From: WS-9 sp036274595 | GTDB taxonomy: Bacteria > Eisenbacteria > RBG-16-71-46 > SZUA-252 | Assembly: GCA_036274595.1 (NCBI GenBank) | Contig: DASUFL010000038.1 | Span: 1 to 64,000, forward strand | Length of the DNA: 64,000 nucleotides | Reading direction: 5' to 3' | In this document: piece after piece, positions 14,641 to 22,752 of the stretch | Position numbering within the stretch: the first letter of the stretch is position 1 | Layout of the letters: every line of letters starts with the position of its first letter | Made by a program: the position numbers and the translations under genes | The notes under the pieces: generated by a model | Databases searched by the model: none | What the model saw: only the letters and a program-made list of their open reading frames with translations | What the model was told of the DNA's origin: nothing

Positions 14641-14949
14641 CTAGTTGGCGATCTCTGCAATCGTGCCGTTGTAGGTGCCGAATTGAAATGGGCCCGAAGT
14701 CGAAGAAAGGTTGAGGGTCAGTGTCCCGCCGGCGACCAGGTTGAGCGTAGGCGGTTCCTTCGGTGCCAAGTAGTACCCGGTGCGGGGGCCAATCGCACAG
14801 TACTCCTGGCAAACCGTATGGGGGGTGGGGTAGGGATCCGTGTAGCAGACCTTATAACAATAATGGGATGGGCAACTGTAGCAGTAGGGGTACGCCGCAT
14901 AGGCGAGAGTCGGCGCACAGAGGGCTAGGATCACGAGGAACACACGCAT
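14641..14949 (-). CDS. Small Cys/Tyr-rich exported protein, 102 aa
   Basis: The ATG is preceded by a strong AAGGAGG site 4 nt upstream. The signal peptide MRVFLVILALCAPTLAYA is clear. The first 35 mature residues are rich in Cys, Tyr and Pro (six Cys, for example YPYCYSCPSHYCYKVCY), suggesting disulfide-bonded structure. The rest is Thr/Leu/Gly-rich and beta-like (LVAGGTLTLNLSSTSG). I know no matching family. Composition is lower in GC than the core genes. It converges on the small membrane genes and ends the accessory region. Confidence 0.55.
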   Translation of the reverse strand: MRVFLVILALCAPTLAYAAYPYCYSCPSHYCYKVCYTDPYPTPHTVCQEYCAIGPRTGYYLAPKEPPTLNLVAGGTLTLNLSSTSGPFQFGTYNGTIAEIAN

Positions 14950-15173
14950 GACGCCTCCTTCTGACGTGAGGGTTCATCTTGTCGGGATCACACCGGCATG
15001 CGTGTCACAAGACGATCCAGCCGTGGCATAAATACGCTGCGCGGCCCGCTCCCCAGGTCGCAAACATCGTCGCGACCCGGAACAGTTCCGTCATCAAGAT
15101 GAGCCCTCCGTCGGGCCGTTTGCGCGTTACGGCTGGAAGGTGCCGAAACCAGCTCTCCAGCCGTGGAGGTCTC

Positions 15174-16382
15174 ATGCCCCCGAAGCCCTTGACCTGCTTG
15201 ACCCTGCTCCTCCTTGGGGTGGCATGCTCCCAAGTCCCCGCGGCAACCGCTGGTCCCTTCGGCAAGCTGAAGAAGAAGGCCGAGGACACGGCCAAAACCG
15301 TCGACAAGGCGGTCGAGGATACCGGCGACACGCCCGAAACGAAGCCGAAGAACGAAGGTGGAGCGGAGGCCAGCGGGGGAGGTAGCGGTACCTCTTCCAC
15401 GGCCGGAGCTGCCGGTGGGGGTTCAAGCGCCGCCGTGTCCTCCGTCTCCACCAAGTTCGACTTCGTCTCGGGCGACAGCGTCATGTTCTACGACAGCTTC
15501 ACGCAGGACGAGCTGGGCGAGTTCCCGGCGCGCTGGAAGCTCGTCAGCGGGACGTTCGAAGTCGCGGAGGCGGGTGGGACGCGATGGATGCGCTGCGTGA
15601 GCATGGACGGCCAGGTGCGAATGAAGATGCCGCCGGTGACGTCCCTACCCGAATACTGGACGCTCGAGTTCGACGCGGACAACCTGACGCGGGCGGGGAA
15701 TACCCTCACGGTTCGCGGGCTCACAGCGAAGGGGGAGTCCGTGTGGGAAGCCATCCTCCCGTACTCGGGGCAGAACATGTGGATGCAGGCGGGTGCGATC
15801 AGCGCGAACACGCCGTTCGACGGTTCGCTCGATGGATCGCACCACATCATGTTCATGGCGCGGGGTGCGGCCCTCAAGGTGTACGTGGATCGCCAGCGGA
15901 TGGCGAGCATTCCGGACGTCACCGAGAAGGGAATCGTGACCACGATCGAATTCAGCCTGGCGTCGCCGCAGAAGCCGATGCTCACCAACGTCCGCTTCGC
16001 GGAGGGCTGCCGGCCGGCGAAGGACATGCTCGCCGAAGGGAAGCTCGTGACCTATGGCATCCACTTCGACACCGGATCGGATGTCGTCTTGCCGGAGTCC
16101 GCTCCGGTTCTGAGGCAGGTCGCGGCCTATCTCGAGTCCAAGCCCGATCTGCGCCTGTCGATCACGGGCTTCACCGATAACGTCGGGACGTCAGCGGCCA
16201 ACCTCGATCTCTCGAAGCGACGGGCCGCGTCCGTGGCCGGCGTGCTCACCAGTCAGTTCCACATCGCGGCGGGCCGATTCAAGACGGACGGGAAAGGGGA
16301 CGGGAGCCCCGTCGCGAGCAACGGGACGCCCGAGGGGCGGGCCATGAACCGACGGGTCGTCTTCGAGAAGCAGGCCGACTGA
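15174..16382 (+). CDS. OmpA/MotB-domain envelope protein, probable lipoprotein
   Basis: This 402-residue exported protein starts at 15174 (TGGAGGT upstream). Its signal sequence ends LLLLGVACSQ, a near-lipobox with an unusual Gly at -3. A Lys/Glu-rich helical stretch (KLKKKAEDTAKTVDKAVED) and a Gly/Ser linker follow. Residues about 95-270 form a beta-rich region similar to concanavalin-like folds (YDSFTQDELGEFPARWKLVSG). The C-terminal OmpA domain has the peptidoglycan-binding elements ITGFTDNVGTSAANLDLSKR and NRRVVFEK. It should tether the outer layer to peptidoglycan. The 224-nt upstream gap 14950-15173 shows no other feature. Confidence 0.85.
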   Translation: MPPKPLTCLTLLLLGVACSQVPAATAGPFGKLKKKAEDTAKTVDKAVEDTGDTPETKPKNEGGAEASGGGSGTSSTAGAAGGGSSAAVSSVSTKFDFVSGDSVMFYDSFTQDELGEFPARWKLVSGTFEVAEAGGTRWMRCVSMDGQVRMKMPPVTSLPEYWTLEFDADNLTRAGNTLTVRGLTAKGESVWEAILPYSGQNMWMQAGAISANTPFDGSLDGSHHIMFMARGAALKVYVDRQRMASIPDVTEKGIVTTIEFSLASPQKPMLTNVRFAEGCRPAKDMLAEGKLVTYGIHFDTGSDVVLPESAPVLRQVAAYLESKPDLRLSITGFTDNVGTSAANLDLSKRRAASVAGVLTSQFHIAAGRFKTDGKGDGSPVASNGTPEGRAMNRRVVFEKQAD

Positions 16383-16540
16383 CCATCGGCGCCAGCCGGC
16401 GTCCGAGCTAGTAAACGACAGCCAGCGTGTTGCGACGGGCTTGCGGGGGCGGCACTTGCTCGAGCCGGCAAGCGAGTATATCAAACCGGAACTGAGGAGG
16501 CATTCCGTGCGCCCGCGCGATCCGCTAGGATTCGCGCTCC

Positions 16541-17011
16541 ATGGACTTTGTCCTTCGTGAAGATGATCTCCGCGGTCCGGAGATCGCCGAGCTGCTCCAG
16601 GCTCACCTCGACTTCGCGGCGCTCCACTCCCCGCGCGAAAGCATTCACGCGCTCGATCTCGACCGCCTTCGAGTCCCGGACATCACCTTCTACACGGTCT
16701 GGCTGGGAGGAGATCTGGCGGGGTGCGGGGCGCTCCGGGAGCTGGCGGCGGATCACGGGGAGATCAAGTCGATGCACACGGCGGCGAGGCATCGGGGGAA
16801 GGGAGTGGGGGCGCGGCTCGTGGCGCACATGCTCGGCGTCGCCAGGGCCCGGGGCTATCGACGCGTGAGCCTCGAGACGGGCACCGGGGACGCGTTCGCG
16901 CCGGCCCGCGCGCTCTACGGCCGATTTGGGTTCACGGTCTGTCCCGCGTTCGCGCAATACCGGGACGACGACCCGCACAGCCTCTGCATGACCCTCGCGC
17001 TGGAGGGGTGA
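16541..17011 (+). CDS. GNAT-family N-acetyltransferase
   Basis: This 156-residue protein has the GNAT acetyl-CoA signature RHRGKGVGARLVAHML (the R-x-x-G-x-G loop) and a C-terminal VSLETGTGDAFAPARALYGR segment followed by FGFTVCPAFAQY. It transfers an acetyl group from acetyl-CoA to a small molecule or protein amine; the substrate is unknown. No SD is visible. A TAGGAT box ends 9 nt before the ATG, suggesting an almost leaderless transcript. The gene converges on the PP2C gene with only 3 nt between stops. Confidence 0.85.
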   Translation: MDFVLREDDLRGPEIAELLQAHLDFAALHSPRESIHALDLDRLRVPDITFYTVWLGGDLAGCGALRELAADHGEIKSMHTAARHRGKGVGARLVAHMLGVARARGYRRVSLETGTGDAFAPARALYGRFGFTVCPAFAQYRDDDPHSLCMTLALEG

Positions 17012-17014
17012 CCG

Positions 17015-17866
17015 CTACTCGGACCCGAGCCGAGCCACGACGACGGTGACGTTGTCGGGCGCGCCGCCTGAAAGCGTCCGACTGACCAGATCCCGACAGG
17101 CTTCCTGGCTCGACCCTGCGCCCGTGAGACATCCGGCGATCTCCTCGTCAGAGACCACCGCGTTCAGTCCGTCGGAGCACAGGAGGAGCGTGTCTCCAGC
17201 CTCGAGCCGCAGGTGATGCGTCTCGCCGCGGATCCATCCTCCGGATCCACCGATGACCTGCGTGAGTCGATGCCGCTCAGGATGCGTGGCGACGTTCTCC
17301 TGTCGGATCACCCCGGAGTCCGCGAGCCGCTGGGCCACCGTGTGGTCGCGGGTCAGCTGAGTGAGGGCGCCCCCGTGCAGACGGTAGGCCCGCGAGTCGC
17401 CCACGTGGACGATGAAGAGATCGAGTCCGACCAGGTAGGCGAGGGTGAACGTGGTGCCCATCCCTCGCTTGACCGGATCCTGCGTCCCCTCGTCGAGAAT
17501 CGCCGCGTGGACGCCGGCCAGGTAGGTCTTGGTGCGGTCGAAGAAGTCCTGGATCTCTCGCTCGCGCGTTTCGGGGTCGTCGAGGTTCATCATCCAGCGC
17601 GGCTTCTTGAGCGCCAAGCGCATCAGCTCGACCAAGGCGTCGCGGCTCGCGATCTCGCCGGCCGCGTGGCCCCCCATCCCGTCGGCCACCCCGATGGCCA
17701 GGGCGCGGGCATCGTAGAAGGACGGAAGCTCCGACTCGGGCACACTGCTGTCGAGGCGCTCGGCGAAGCGGCCGACCCGGAAGACGCTGTAGGCATCCTC
17801 GTTCGCTTCGCGGCGTTTTCCGCGATCGGACAGTGCCGCGATGTCGACCTGATGGCCAGTTTGCAT
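17015..17866 (-). CDS. PP2C-family Ser/Thr protein phosphatase
   Basis: This 283-residue cytosolic phosphatase has the metal-binding motifs of PPM enzymes: SDRGKRREANEDAYSV near the N-terminus, VADGMGGHAAGE, GTTFTLAYL, HVGDSRAYRL, LLCSDGLN and the terminal GAPDNVTVVVARL. It is expected to reverse Hanks-type kinase phosphorylation and could act against the kinases encoded at 551 and 5789; this is inferred, as they are not adjacent. The ATG at 17866 is chosen because homology begins there. No SD is seen, but TATACT lies 9 nt upstream, so transcription probably starts very close to the start codon. Confidence 0.92.
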   Translation of the reverse strand: MQTGHQVDIAALSDRGKRREANEDAYSVFRVGRFAERLDSSVPESELPSFYDARALAIGVADGMGGHAAGEIASRDALVELMRLALKKPRWMMNLDDPETREREIQDFFDRTKTYLAGVHAAILDEGTQDPVKRGMGTTFTLAYLVGLDLFIVHVGDSRAYRLHGGALTQLTRDHTVAQRLADSGVIRQENVATHPERHRLTQVIGGSGGWIRGETHHLRLEAGDTLLLCSDGLNAVVSDEEIAGCLTGAGSSQEACRDLVSRTLSGGAPDNVTVVVARLGSE

Positions 17867-17984
17867 GGCCGCTGGAGTATAGCCCCCATCCACAGGGCGT
17901 CCTAGCCCGGTCGTCGCGCGCGAAGCTGGCCGGCCATCGCCGTAAATGAAGCGCCCCGGCGGAGTCGCCCCCGCCGGGGCCATC

Positions 17985-18290
17985 CTACTCATCGTCCTCG
18001 TCGTCGAGCGACGCGGCCCTGTCCGGGTCGCCGGTCAGGAGCAGCCGGCACACCTGGCACAGCACGGCCGGCTCCGACGACATCAGATAATGGTCCGGAA
18101 CCACCGGCGCGCCGCAGTCATAGCAGGCTCGAACCGGGTTGAAGCGGCTCTTCCGGTACGCCTGTCGCAGCTGTTTCCGGCCTCGGATCCGCTCGAGCGT
18201 CCGCGGATCCAGCTCGTGGCTCTTCTTGCGGCGGAGCCGCGCCCACGCGCGCGTCCACCTCGACGTCCATTTCTTGATTTGCGTCTCTAT
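17985..18290 (-). CDS. Small zinc-ribbon protein with apparent AUA start
   Basis: An open frame of 102 codons, including the stop, ends at TAG (17985-17987). It encodes a strongly basic N-terminal half (RWTRAWARLRRKKSHEL, then RGRKQLRQAYRKSRFNP) followed by a zinc ribbon (ACYDCGAPV, then VLCQVCRLL) and an acidic tail (DDEDDE). A perfect AAAGGAG lies 7 nt before an ATA codon at 18290. No in-frame ATG, GTG or TTG exists nearby, so the start is either AUA or the result of an ATG-to-ATA change that silences the gene. The 20-bp palindrome at 18308-18327 is just upstream. Function unknown; nucleic-acid binding is plausible from the charge and ribbon. Confidence 0.55.
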   Translation of the reverse strand: METQIKKWTSRWTRAWARLRRKKSHELDPRTLERIRGRKQLRQAYRKSRFNPVRACYDCGAPVVPDHYLMSSEPAVLCQVCRLLLTGDPDRAASLDDEDDE

Positions 18291-18307
18291 GGGGGATCTC
18301 CTTTCGT

Positions 18308-18327
18308 GCCGGGACGCGCGTCCCGGC
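18308..18327. promoter_or_regulatory. 20-bp perfect palindrome upstream of the zinc-ribbon gene
   Basis: GCCGGGACGCGCGTCCCGGC is its own reverse complement. It ends a few bases before the AAAGGAG of the minus-strand zinc-ribbon gene, so it could be an operator or a 5'-UTR hairpin. The remainder of the 18291-18499 gap contains only a GC hairpin at 18476-18494 (GCGCGGGG-CCG-CCCCGCGC), which may end the 18500-19030 transcript. Confidence 0.4.
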
Positions 18328-18499
18328 CGATCGGCGGATTCCCGCGAGACGGCTTAGAGGGCGAGCGTGACCCGGATGGTCGGCGCGACGCTGGGTCCTG
18401 CGATCAAGGCACGCATGCGCTCCTCCGGGTAGGTGGGTGGGTGGTGAACCGTGACGACTGCGCAGCCTGATGGTAGCGCGGGGCCGCCCCGCGCCACAA

Positions 18500-19030
18500 C
18501 TAGCGCTTTGCGCGCTGCGGCACCGGCGTGGCCTGGGCCGCCACGAGCCGCCAGCGGCTCTCACGCATCACGTAGACGTGCAGGTATCGCGACTCCGCGG
18601 TCATCTCTCCGGTCGCCGCGAGCGTCCGGAGACGGCCCGTCACGGTGGCGGCGCCGCCGTAGGAGCGGATCGAGAGCTCGTCGATGAGAAAGCGGCTGAC
18701 GGGATCGTCGCGACCGAAGATCCGGAAGAGATTGGCCTGCTCGATCCGAGCGCCGTTTCCCGCGACCCCACGAAAGTCGGTGGCGTACAGGGCCGCCAGC
18801 CAGGCCGTGTCGCCGCGCGCGATGGCCGCGCTCCGGCCCCGTTCGAGCGCCAGGATCACCCGCTCGTCCGGCGAGTAGCCGGTGGTGTCGGGAAGCGTGA
18901 TGAGGGTCCTGCCCTCGGTGACCTGACCGGTCGGATGCGGCGCCGGCTGATCCGCGCGCGCCGCCGCCGCCAACCACCCGATGGCTACGCACACGGACAA
19001 GGGCATCCAGGCACGCGTCGTGACTCTCAT
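18500..19030 (-). CDS. Exported SnoaL/DUF4440-like (NTF2-fold) protein
   Basis: This 176-residue protein has a signal peptide (RAWMPLSVCVAIGWLAAAARA). Residues about 55-170 have the layout of NTF2-like DUF4440 proteins: RSAAIARGDTAWLAALYATD, then RGVAGNGARIE, RYLHVYVMRESRWRLVAAQ. Such proteins bind small ligands or are enzymes of diverse function; no catalytic residues can be singled out. In-frame alternatives at 19036 (ATG) and 19042 (GTG) exist, but GGGG is best spaced for 19030. It lies 18 nt or less after the DUF4239-like gene stop, probably in the same transcript. Confidence 0.65.
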   Translation of the reverse strand: MRVTTRAWMPLSVCVAIGWLAAAARADQPAPHPTGQVTEGRTLITLPDTTGYSPDERVILALERGRSAAIARGDTAWLAALYATDFRGVAGNGARIEQANLFRIFGRDDPVSRFLIDELSIRSYGGAATVTGRLRTLAATGEMTAESRYLHVYVMRESRWRLVAAQATPVPQRAKR

Positions 19031-19048
19031 GGTCATCCCCACAGCCGG

Positions 19049-19831
19049 CTAATGCATCAACCCCCGAAGCTGAATCATCGCACGATCCATGTGCTCCAGG
19101 TTGATGAACCCCACGCGCGGATACTCCAGGTCGATCACCACGTAGACGGTCCCCGCGATGGCCAGGGCGAAGAGGACCATGTGGAGCGGATACCTCCGGC
19201 CCTTGAGCGCGAGCGTGTCCCCTGCGAGGACCGCTCCCGCGAACGAGAGGACGATCAAGAGGGCGAGAATGAGGAACGGAGCGTGGGTCGTCGTGGCCAG
19301 GTCGCGCGTGGTCGTGATGTCGATCATCTCGTTGAGCGCATCGAGGAGAAGGATGGGCGCCGCCGGGTTGGGGGACGCGCGGCAAGCGGCGACGCTTCGC
19401 TTCCAGATCTCCTCCTGGAGCCGAGCGCCTCGAGCGAGCGCGGCCTTCGATGCCGCGCGATCGGTGATGCGCTCGAACGTCTCGATCCTCGACTCGAGGT
19501 AATCCCGGAACAGGGGGCGAATGGAGGTCTGGTCGTCGGAGGCGAGCAGGTCGAGGCGCAGGTATGCGGTGCCGATCGCATTGGCTTCCTCGACGATCTG
19601 CGCGCGTCGCGCGCTGAGTCGCTCCTGAGCGGCGCCGAACGTGAAGGCCAGGACGAGTCCGAGGAGTCCCAGAACCGCCGCGACCACCGCGCTGATCTCG
19701 TCGTTGGTCTCCGCGGTTCGGGAGGAACGCCGCTTCCGCCCCATGCGAAACCCGATCTCGAGGGAGGCGAGCATCCCGGCCAGCATGAGAGCAGGAATGA
19801 AAAGAGTCAGGATGAAGGGACGGCTGTCCAT
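19049..19831 (-). CDS. DUF4239-like four-helix membrane protein
   Basis: This 260-residue membrane protein has two N-terminal helices (FILTLFIPALMLAGMLASLE and ISAVVAAVLGLLGLVLAFTF), a large soluble helical middle (AAQERLSARRAQIVEEANAI, then TAYLRLDLL) and two C-terminal helices (PFLILALLIVLSFAGAVLAG and HMVLFALAIAGTVYVVIDLE). The layout and the EANAIGTAYLR signature match the DUF4239/bestrophin-like family, whose members are thought to be channels or regulators. The start is the ATG where homology begins; more upstream in-frame ATG codons give an Arg/Pro-rich artefact. It follows the M23 peptidase gene by about 100 nt. Confidence 0.78.
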   Translation of the reverse strand: MDSRPFILTLFIPALMLAGMLASLEIGFRMGRKRRSSRTAETNDEISAVVAAVLGLLGLVLAFTFGAAQERLSARRAQIVEEANAIGTAYLRLDLLASDDQTSIRPLFRDYLESRIETFERITDRAASKAALARGARLQEEIWKRSVAACRASPNPAAPILLLDALNEMIDITTTRDLATTTHAPFLILALLIVLSFAGAVLAGDTLALKGRRYPLHMVLFALAIAGTVYVVIDLEYPRVGFINLEHMDRAMIQLRGLMH

Positions 19832-19928
19832 ATCGTGTCGATCCCCGGCTCGAGTGACGAGGGCGAGCGGGCGCGAACGTACGGGAGGCGCGAGAGGAGA
19901 GTCAACGACGATCAGGGCTCGGGACCGC

Positions 19929-21218
19929 CTAACGGCGCGACGCCCTCCGTCCGGTGTCGTGCTGCGCGGTGGCGAAGCGGGTTTCCTCGGGGATGGGCAC
20001 GTCCTCGATGAGCGCGAGGGCATGGTCGCGGTCCTTCTTGAAGCCGTCCATCTGGGACGGGGCCAGCGGAGCCTGGCCCGGCATCTCGACGGTGAGCGGG
20101 TTCTGGTGATGCCCATTTCTCAAGAATTCGTAGTGGAGATGCGGCCCCGTCGCGAGCCCCGAGGATCCGACGCGTCCGATCACGTCCCCCTGGTCCACCT
20201 TGGCGCCGGGACGGATGCCGACGGCGATGGAGCTCAAATGCGCGTACCGCGTGCGAATTCCCTGGGCGTGCCGCACCTCCACCATCCGGCCGTAGCCGCC
20301 GGCCCATCCCGCGCGCGTCACGACACCGGACGCGGTGACGTCGACGGCCGTGCCGGTGGGCGCTCCATAGTCGATTCCCTCGTGCGCCCGATACCGCTTC
20401 AAGATCGGATGGTAGCGCCGGCTCGTGAAGCGGCTCGTGATCCGGTAGGGAACGGGATAGCGCAGGAACGCGCCGTGGAGCGAATGCCCCTGCTCGTCGT
20501 AGTACGCAAAGCGGCCGCCCGCGCGCGGACGCGGGATCGCGCGCAGCACGCGCCCGCCGTTGGTCAGCTCGATCGCGAGAAAGTGGCGGCTCCGGATCGA
20601 GCCGTCCCCGCGGATCTTCCGCTCGAGCGCGAGGCGGAACGAGTCTCCCTTCCGGAGATCACGCGTGAAGTCCACCTTCCACGCGAACACGTCGGCCATG
20701 TCGTAGACGAGATCCTCGAATCCGCGCTTGCCGAGGCGATCGACGTCGCCTCCCAGGTGCGAGGCCCAGAGGCTTGTCTCGATGAGGCCCGACACGACCA
20801 CGGTGTCCATGGTGAAGGGCTTCAGCTCCACGTGCGCGGTCCAGGACGAATCGACGCGCACGAATCGGAGCGTGGAGTCCGCCGTGATGTCGAGCCGGAT
20901 CCTGTTCGGCACGTCCCCGCCGCGGGGATAGAACCGGACGGAAGCTCCGGGGCGAAGGGAGCGCGGGCTCTTGTACGTGCGCAGGAGCCGCGTTATTTCG
21001 CGGATTTGCGCTTCGTCGAGACCTTTCGTCGCGAGGACGTGGGAGAGGATCGCGCCGCGCGATAGGGTGTCGGCGGGATCGCCCGTCGCCCAGAGCTCCG
21101 GGACGCGGCGCGGCTCGGGAGGCTGTGGGGCCTTGGGGAAGGTGACCGCGAGACACACGCCGAACAGGGCCAGCGTGATCAGAGCGATGGCCGAAGAAGC
21201 TCGCTGGTGGGCGCCCAT
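19929..21218 (-). CDS. M23-family (LytM) metalloendopeptidase, membrane-anchored
   Basis: This 429-residue cell-wall hydrolase has an N-terminal membrane anchor or signal (SSAIALITLALFGVCLAVTF). A long region follows with an OPA/LysM-like element (LRPGASVRFYPRG) and a beta-rich CsgG-independent segment. The C-terminal M23 domain has the zinc ligands in HEGIDYGAP (H-x3-D) and in the HLHYEF (H-x-H) motif, and GPHLH is complete, so it is probably active. It resembles MepM/NlpD-like peptidoglycan DD-endopeptidases. It is the first of three minus-strand genes that may form one operon. Confidence 0.92.
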   Translation of the reverse strand: MGAHQRASSAIALITLALFGVCLAVTFPKAPQPPEPRRVPELWATGDPADTLSRGAILSHVLATKGLDEAQIREITRLLRTYKSPRSLRPGASVRFYPRGGDVPNRIRLDITADSTLRFVRVDSSWTAHVELKPFTMDTVVVSGLIETSLWASHLGGDVDRLGKRGFEDLVYDMADVFAWKVDFTRDLRKGDSFRLALERKIRGDGSIRSRHFLAIELTNGGRVLRAIPRPRAGGRFAYYDEQGHSLHGAFLRYPVPYRITSRFTSRRYHPILKRYRAHEGIDYGAPTGTAVDVTASGVVTRAGWAGGYGRMVEVRHAQGIRTRYAHLSSIAVGIRPGAKVDQGDVIGRVGSSGLATGPHLHYEFLRNGHHQNPLTVEMPGQAPLAPSQMDGFKKDRDHALALIEDVPIPEETRFATAQHDTGRRASRR

Positions 21219-21278
21219 CGGCCATTCATCGGCCGGTGGCCTCTGGTTCGTAAGGAAAGGTTGCCGAGGGCGAGTGAG

Positions 21279-21881
21279 CTAAGGGGGCGTCTGGCTGCCG
21301 CTCTCGTATCCGGGCGGGATCGGGTGCGCGATGGCGGTCGAGTCTTTCGGCCAGTCCACGAAACCGCCGCTCAGGGGCTTCTGGTTGTGGCATCGCGCGC
21401 AGGCCGTCTTGTCCACGCGGACAGTCAACCCATAGTCCTCCGCCTGGAGCGTGCCGCCCCGGATCCCCTGCATGATGGAGAGCTTGGAGAACCCGCTGCC
21501 GGCGCCATGGCAGGCCTCGCAGGTCACGCCCTCCGCCTGGGAGTAGGACTTACCGAAGCGCTCCACCGGCTCGCCATATCCCGTGACGTGGCAGGGCAGG
21601 CACTCGGGGGCCTTCTGTGGATCGGCGATGCCCTGCTTCTTCGCCATCGCGCGCGCCTTGTCGGAGCCCAGGGTCTCGAATGCCTTCGCATGCTTCGACT
21701 CGGCCCAGAGGTGGTACTGGTTCCCGACACGATCCGCTCCGTGGCAGAGCCGGCACTTGGCGGATCCAACGTAGGTGAACGGGCCGGCGGCCGGCGTCGT
21801 GCCCGTGGTCGGCGACGGGCCGGCGGCCCGCGCCGGGCTCGCGAAGGCGAGCGCGAGTGCCAGGGCGAGGGCGCGAATCAC
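21279..21881 (-). CDS. Periplasmic tetraheme cytochrome c (c554/c-prime-like)
   Basis: This 200-residue protein has a signal peptide (ALALALALAFASPARA) and four CXXCH heme sites: CRLCH, CLPCH, CEACH and CARCH. Spacing and the segments TYVGSAKCRLCHG and EGVTCEACHGAGSG resemble the cytochrome c554 family of multiheme electron carriers. It should be periplasmic and shuttle electrons; no partner oxidoreductase is adjacent. It starts at a GTG that overlaps the TGA of the upstream TerB-like gene (GTGA at 21878-21881), so they are translationally coupled. Distal extra His residues (HLWAESKHAKAF) could serve as axial ligands. Confidence 0.88.
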   Translation of the reverse strand: MIRALALALALAFASPARAAGPSPTTGTTPAAGPFTYVGSAKCRLCHGADRVGNQYHLWAESKHAKAFETLGSDKARAMAKKQGIADPQKAPECLPCHVTGYGEPVERFGKSYSQAEGVTCEACHGAGSGFSKLSIMQGIRGGTLQAEDYGLTVRVDKTACARCHNQKPLSGGFVDWPKDSTAIAHPIPPGYESGSQTPP

Positions 21882-22414
21882 GAATCGCCCATCGGCGGAA
21901 GCCCGCGCAAGGCGGCGATGTGCTCCTTGTACCGGGAGCGGACGGCGATGAAGTCCGCATGCGAGAGGTCGAGCTCGCCGACGATCTTCCGGATCTCGGT
22001 CTCTTCCTCGCCCGACACCTCCTCGTCCGCCGCGGAGACGGCGAAGAGACATTCGAGAAGCGACTCCTTCTCCTCCTGCGTCGCGAAACGGGAGAACTCG
22101 CGGGTCACGACGTAGCCCTCCGTCGAGCCGAAGAGCGCGTGCTGGGTCTTGGCGATCCGGACGACGAGCACCGCCTCTTCGTCCTCGACGCCTCCCAGCT
22201 CGCGCACGATCCGCTCCATCGCGCGCGTCTCCTCGCGGCTGACCTCGAGGTCCACGTTCGCGACGCGGCCGAGGATGTAGGCGAAGGCGGCGATGTGCCG
22301 CGCGCGCTCGGGGTCCATCTGGTCGAGGCTGTCGACGATGGCGCGGACGGCGTCGCCTCGCCCGGCGGGTGGTTGACGATTGGGATCGAAGCCCAGCATG
22401 CGCCAGAGGGACAT
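21878..22414 (-). CDS. TerB-like (tellurite-resistance/DUF533-type) cytosolic protein
   Basis: This 178-residue helical protein contains two repeats typical of TerB domains: ARHIAAFAYILGRVANVDLE with REETRAMERIVRELG, and LLECLFAVSAADEEVSGEEE with IRKIVGELDLSHADF. The conserved acidic residues after the first helix of each half are proposed metal ligands in the family. The start at 22414 has AAGGAA 6-7 nt upstream. An in-frame ATG at 22489 would add a basic extension and is less likely. It is coupled to the cytochrome c gene by a GTGA overlap. The functional link between them is unknown. Confidence 0.75.
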   Translation of the reverse strand: MSLWRMLGFDPNRQPPAGRGDAVRAIVDSLDQMDPERARHIAAFAYILGRVANVDLEVSREETRAMERIVRELGGVEDEEAVLVVRIAKTQHALFGSTEGYVVTREFSRFATQEEKESLLECLFAVSAADEEVSGEEETEIRKIVGELDLSHADFIAVRSRYKEHIAALRGLPPMGDS

Positions 22415-22592
22415 GGGCGGTTCCTTTTGGAAAAAGGTTCGTCGCCGAGGGATCGTTTGAAAATCCGATCGCACCCGGACCCCGGCCATCGCGATCGCGA
22501 GGTGACGCGAACGCCATGGAGGTACGTGGATTATAGCTTCGCCGGGGGTGCCGTCTCGACAGGCACGATACGTGATACTGCCCAGGACAGCC

Positions 22593-22720
22593 GGATGCGC
22601 CGGCCTCGTTCGCCCGGCCAGCGCATCCTTTAGATAGGGCGGCAGGAAACGTGACGGAACGAGTCCGAAACATCCTCCAAGGAGGGAGTCAGGACTCAGG
22701 AGTCAATGATCCTGCCGCCC
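22593..22720 (+). other. Structured non-coding intergenic region with two nested-type hairpins
   Basis: The 338-nt gap 22415-22752 has no credible gene but strong RNA-like structure. Hairpin 1 (22593-22628) pairs GGATGCGCCGGCC with GGCCAGCGCATCC, one mismatch, and is followed by TTTAG. Hairpin 2 pairs GGGCGGCAGGA (22637-22647) with TCCTGCCGCCC (22710-22720), a perfect 11-bp stem enclosing about 62 nt that include CCTCCAAGGAGG and a GGAGTCA/GGACTCA/GGAGTCA triple repeat. It is followed by GTTTTTG. On the plus strand both could act as terminators, or hairpin 2 could be the closing stem of a small RNA or riboswitch-like element. No class is recognised. Confidence 0.45.
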
Positions 22721-22752
22721 GTTTTTGTGTTCCGGGGGGTATGACGGCGGGG

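Noticed and set aside
18470..21065. Long plus-strand frames opposite the DUF4440-like, DUF4239-like and M23 genes
   Set aside because: No recognisable domain or low-complexity-free segment is present, whereas the minus strand holds signal peptides, membrane helices and M23 zinc motifs.
22637..22720. A known riboswitch (c-di-GMP, SAM, cobalamin or glycine class)
   Set aside because: The stem is strong, but the conserved internal motifs of those classes could not be matched by eye; kept only as an unassigned structured region.
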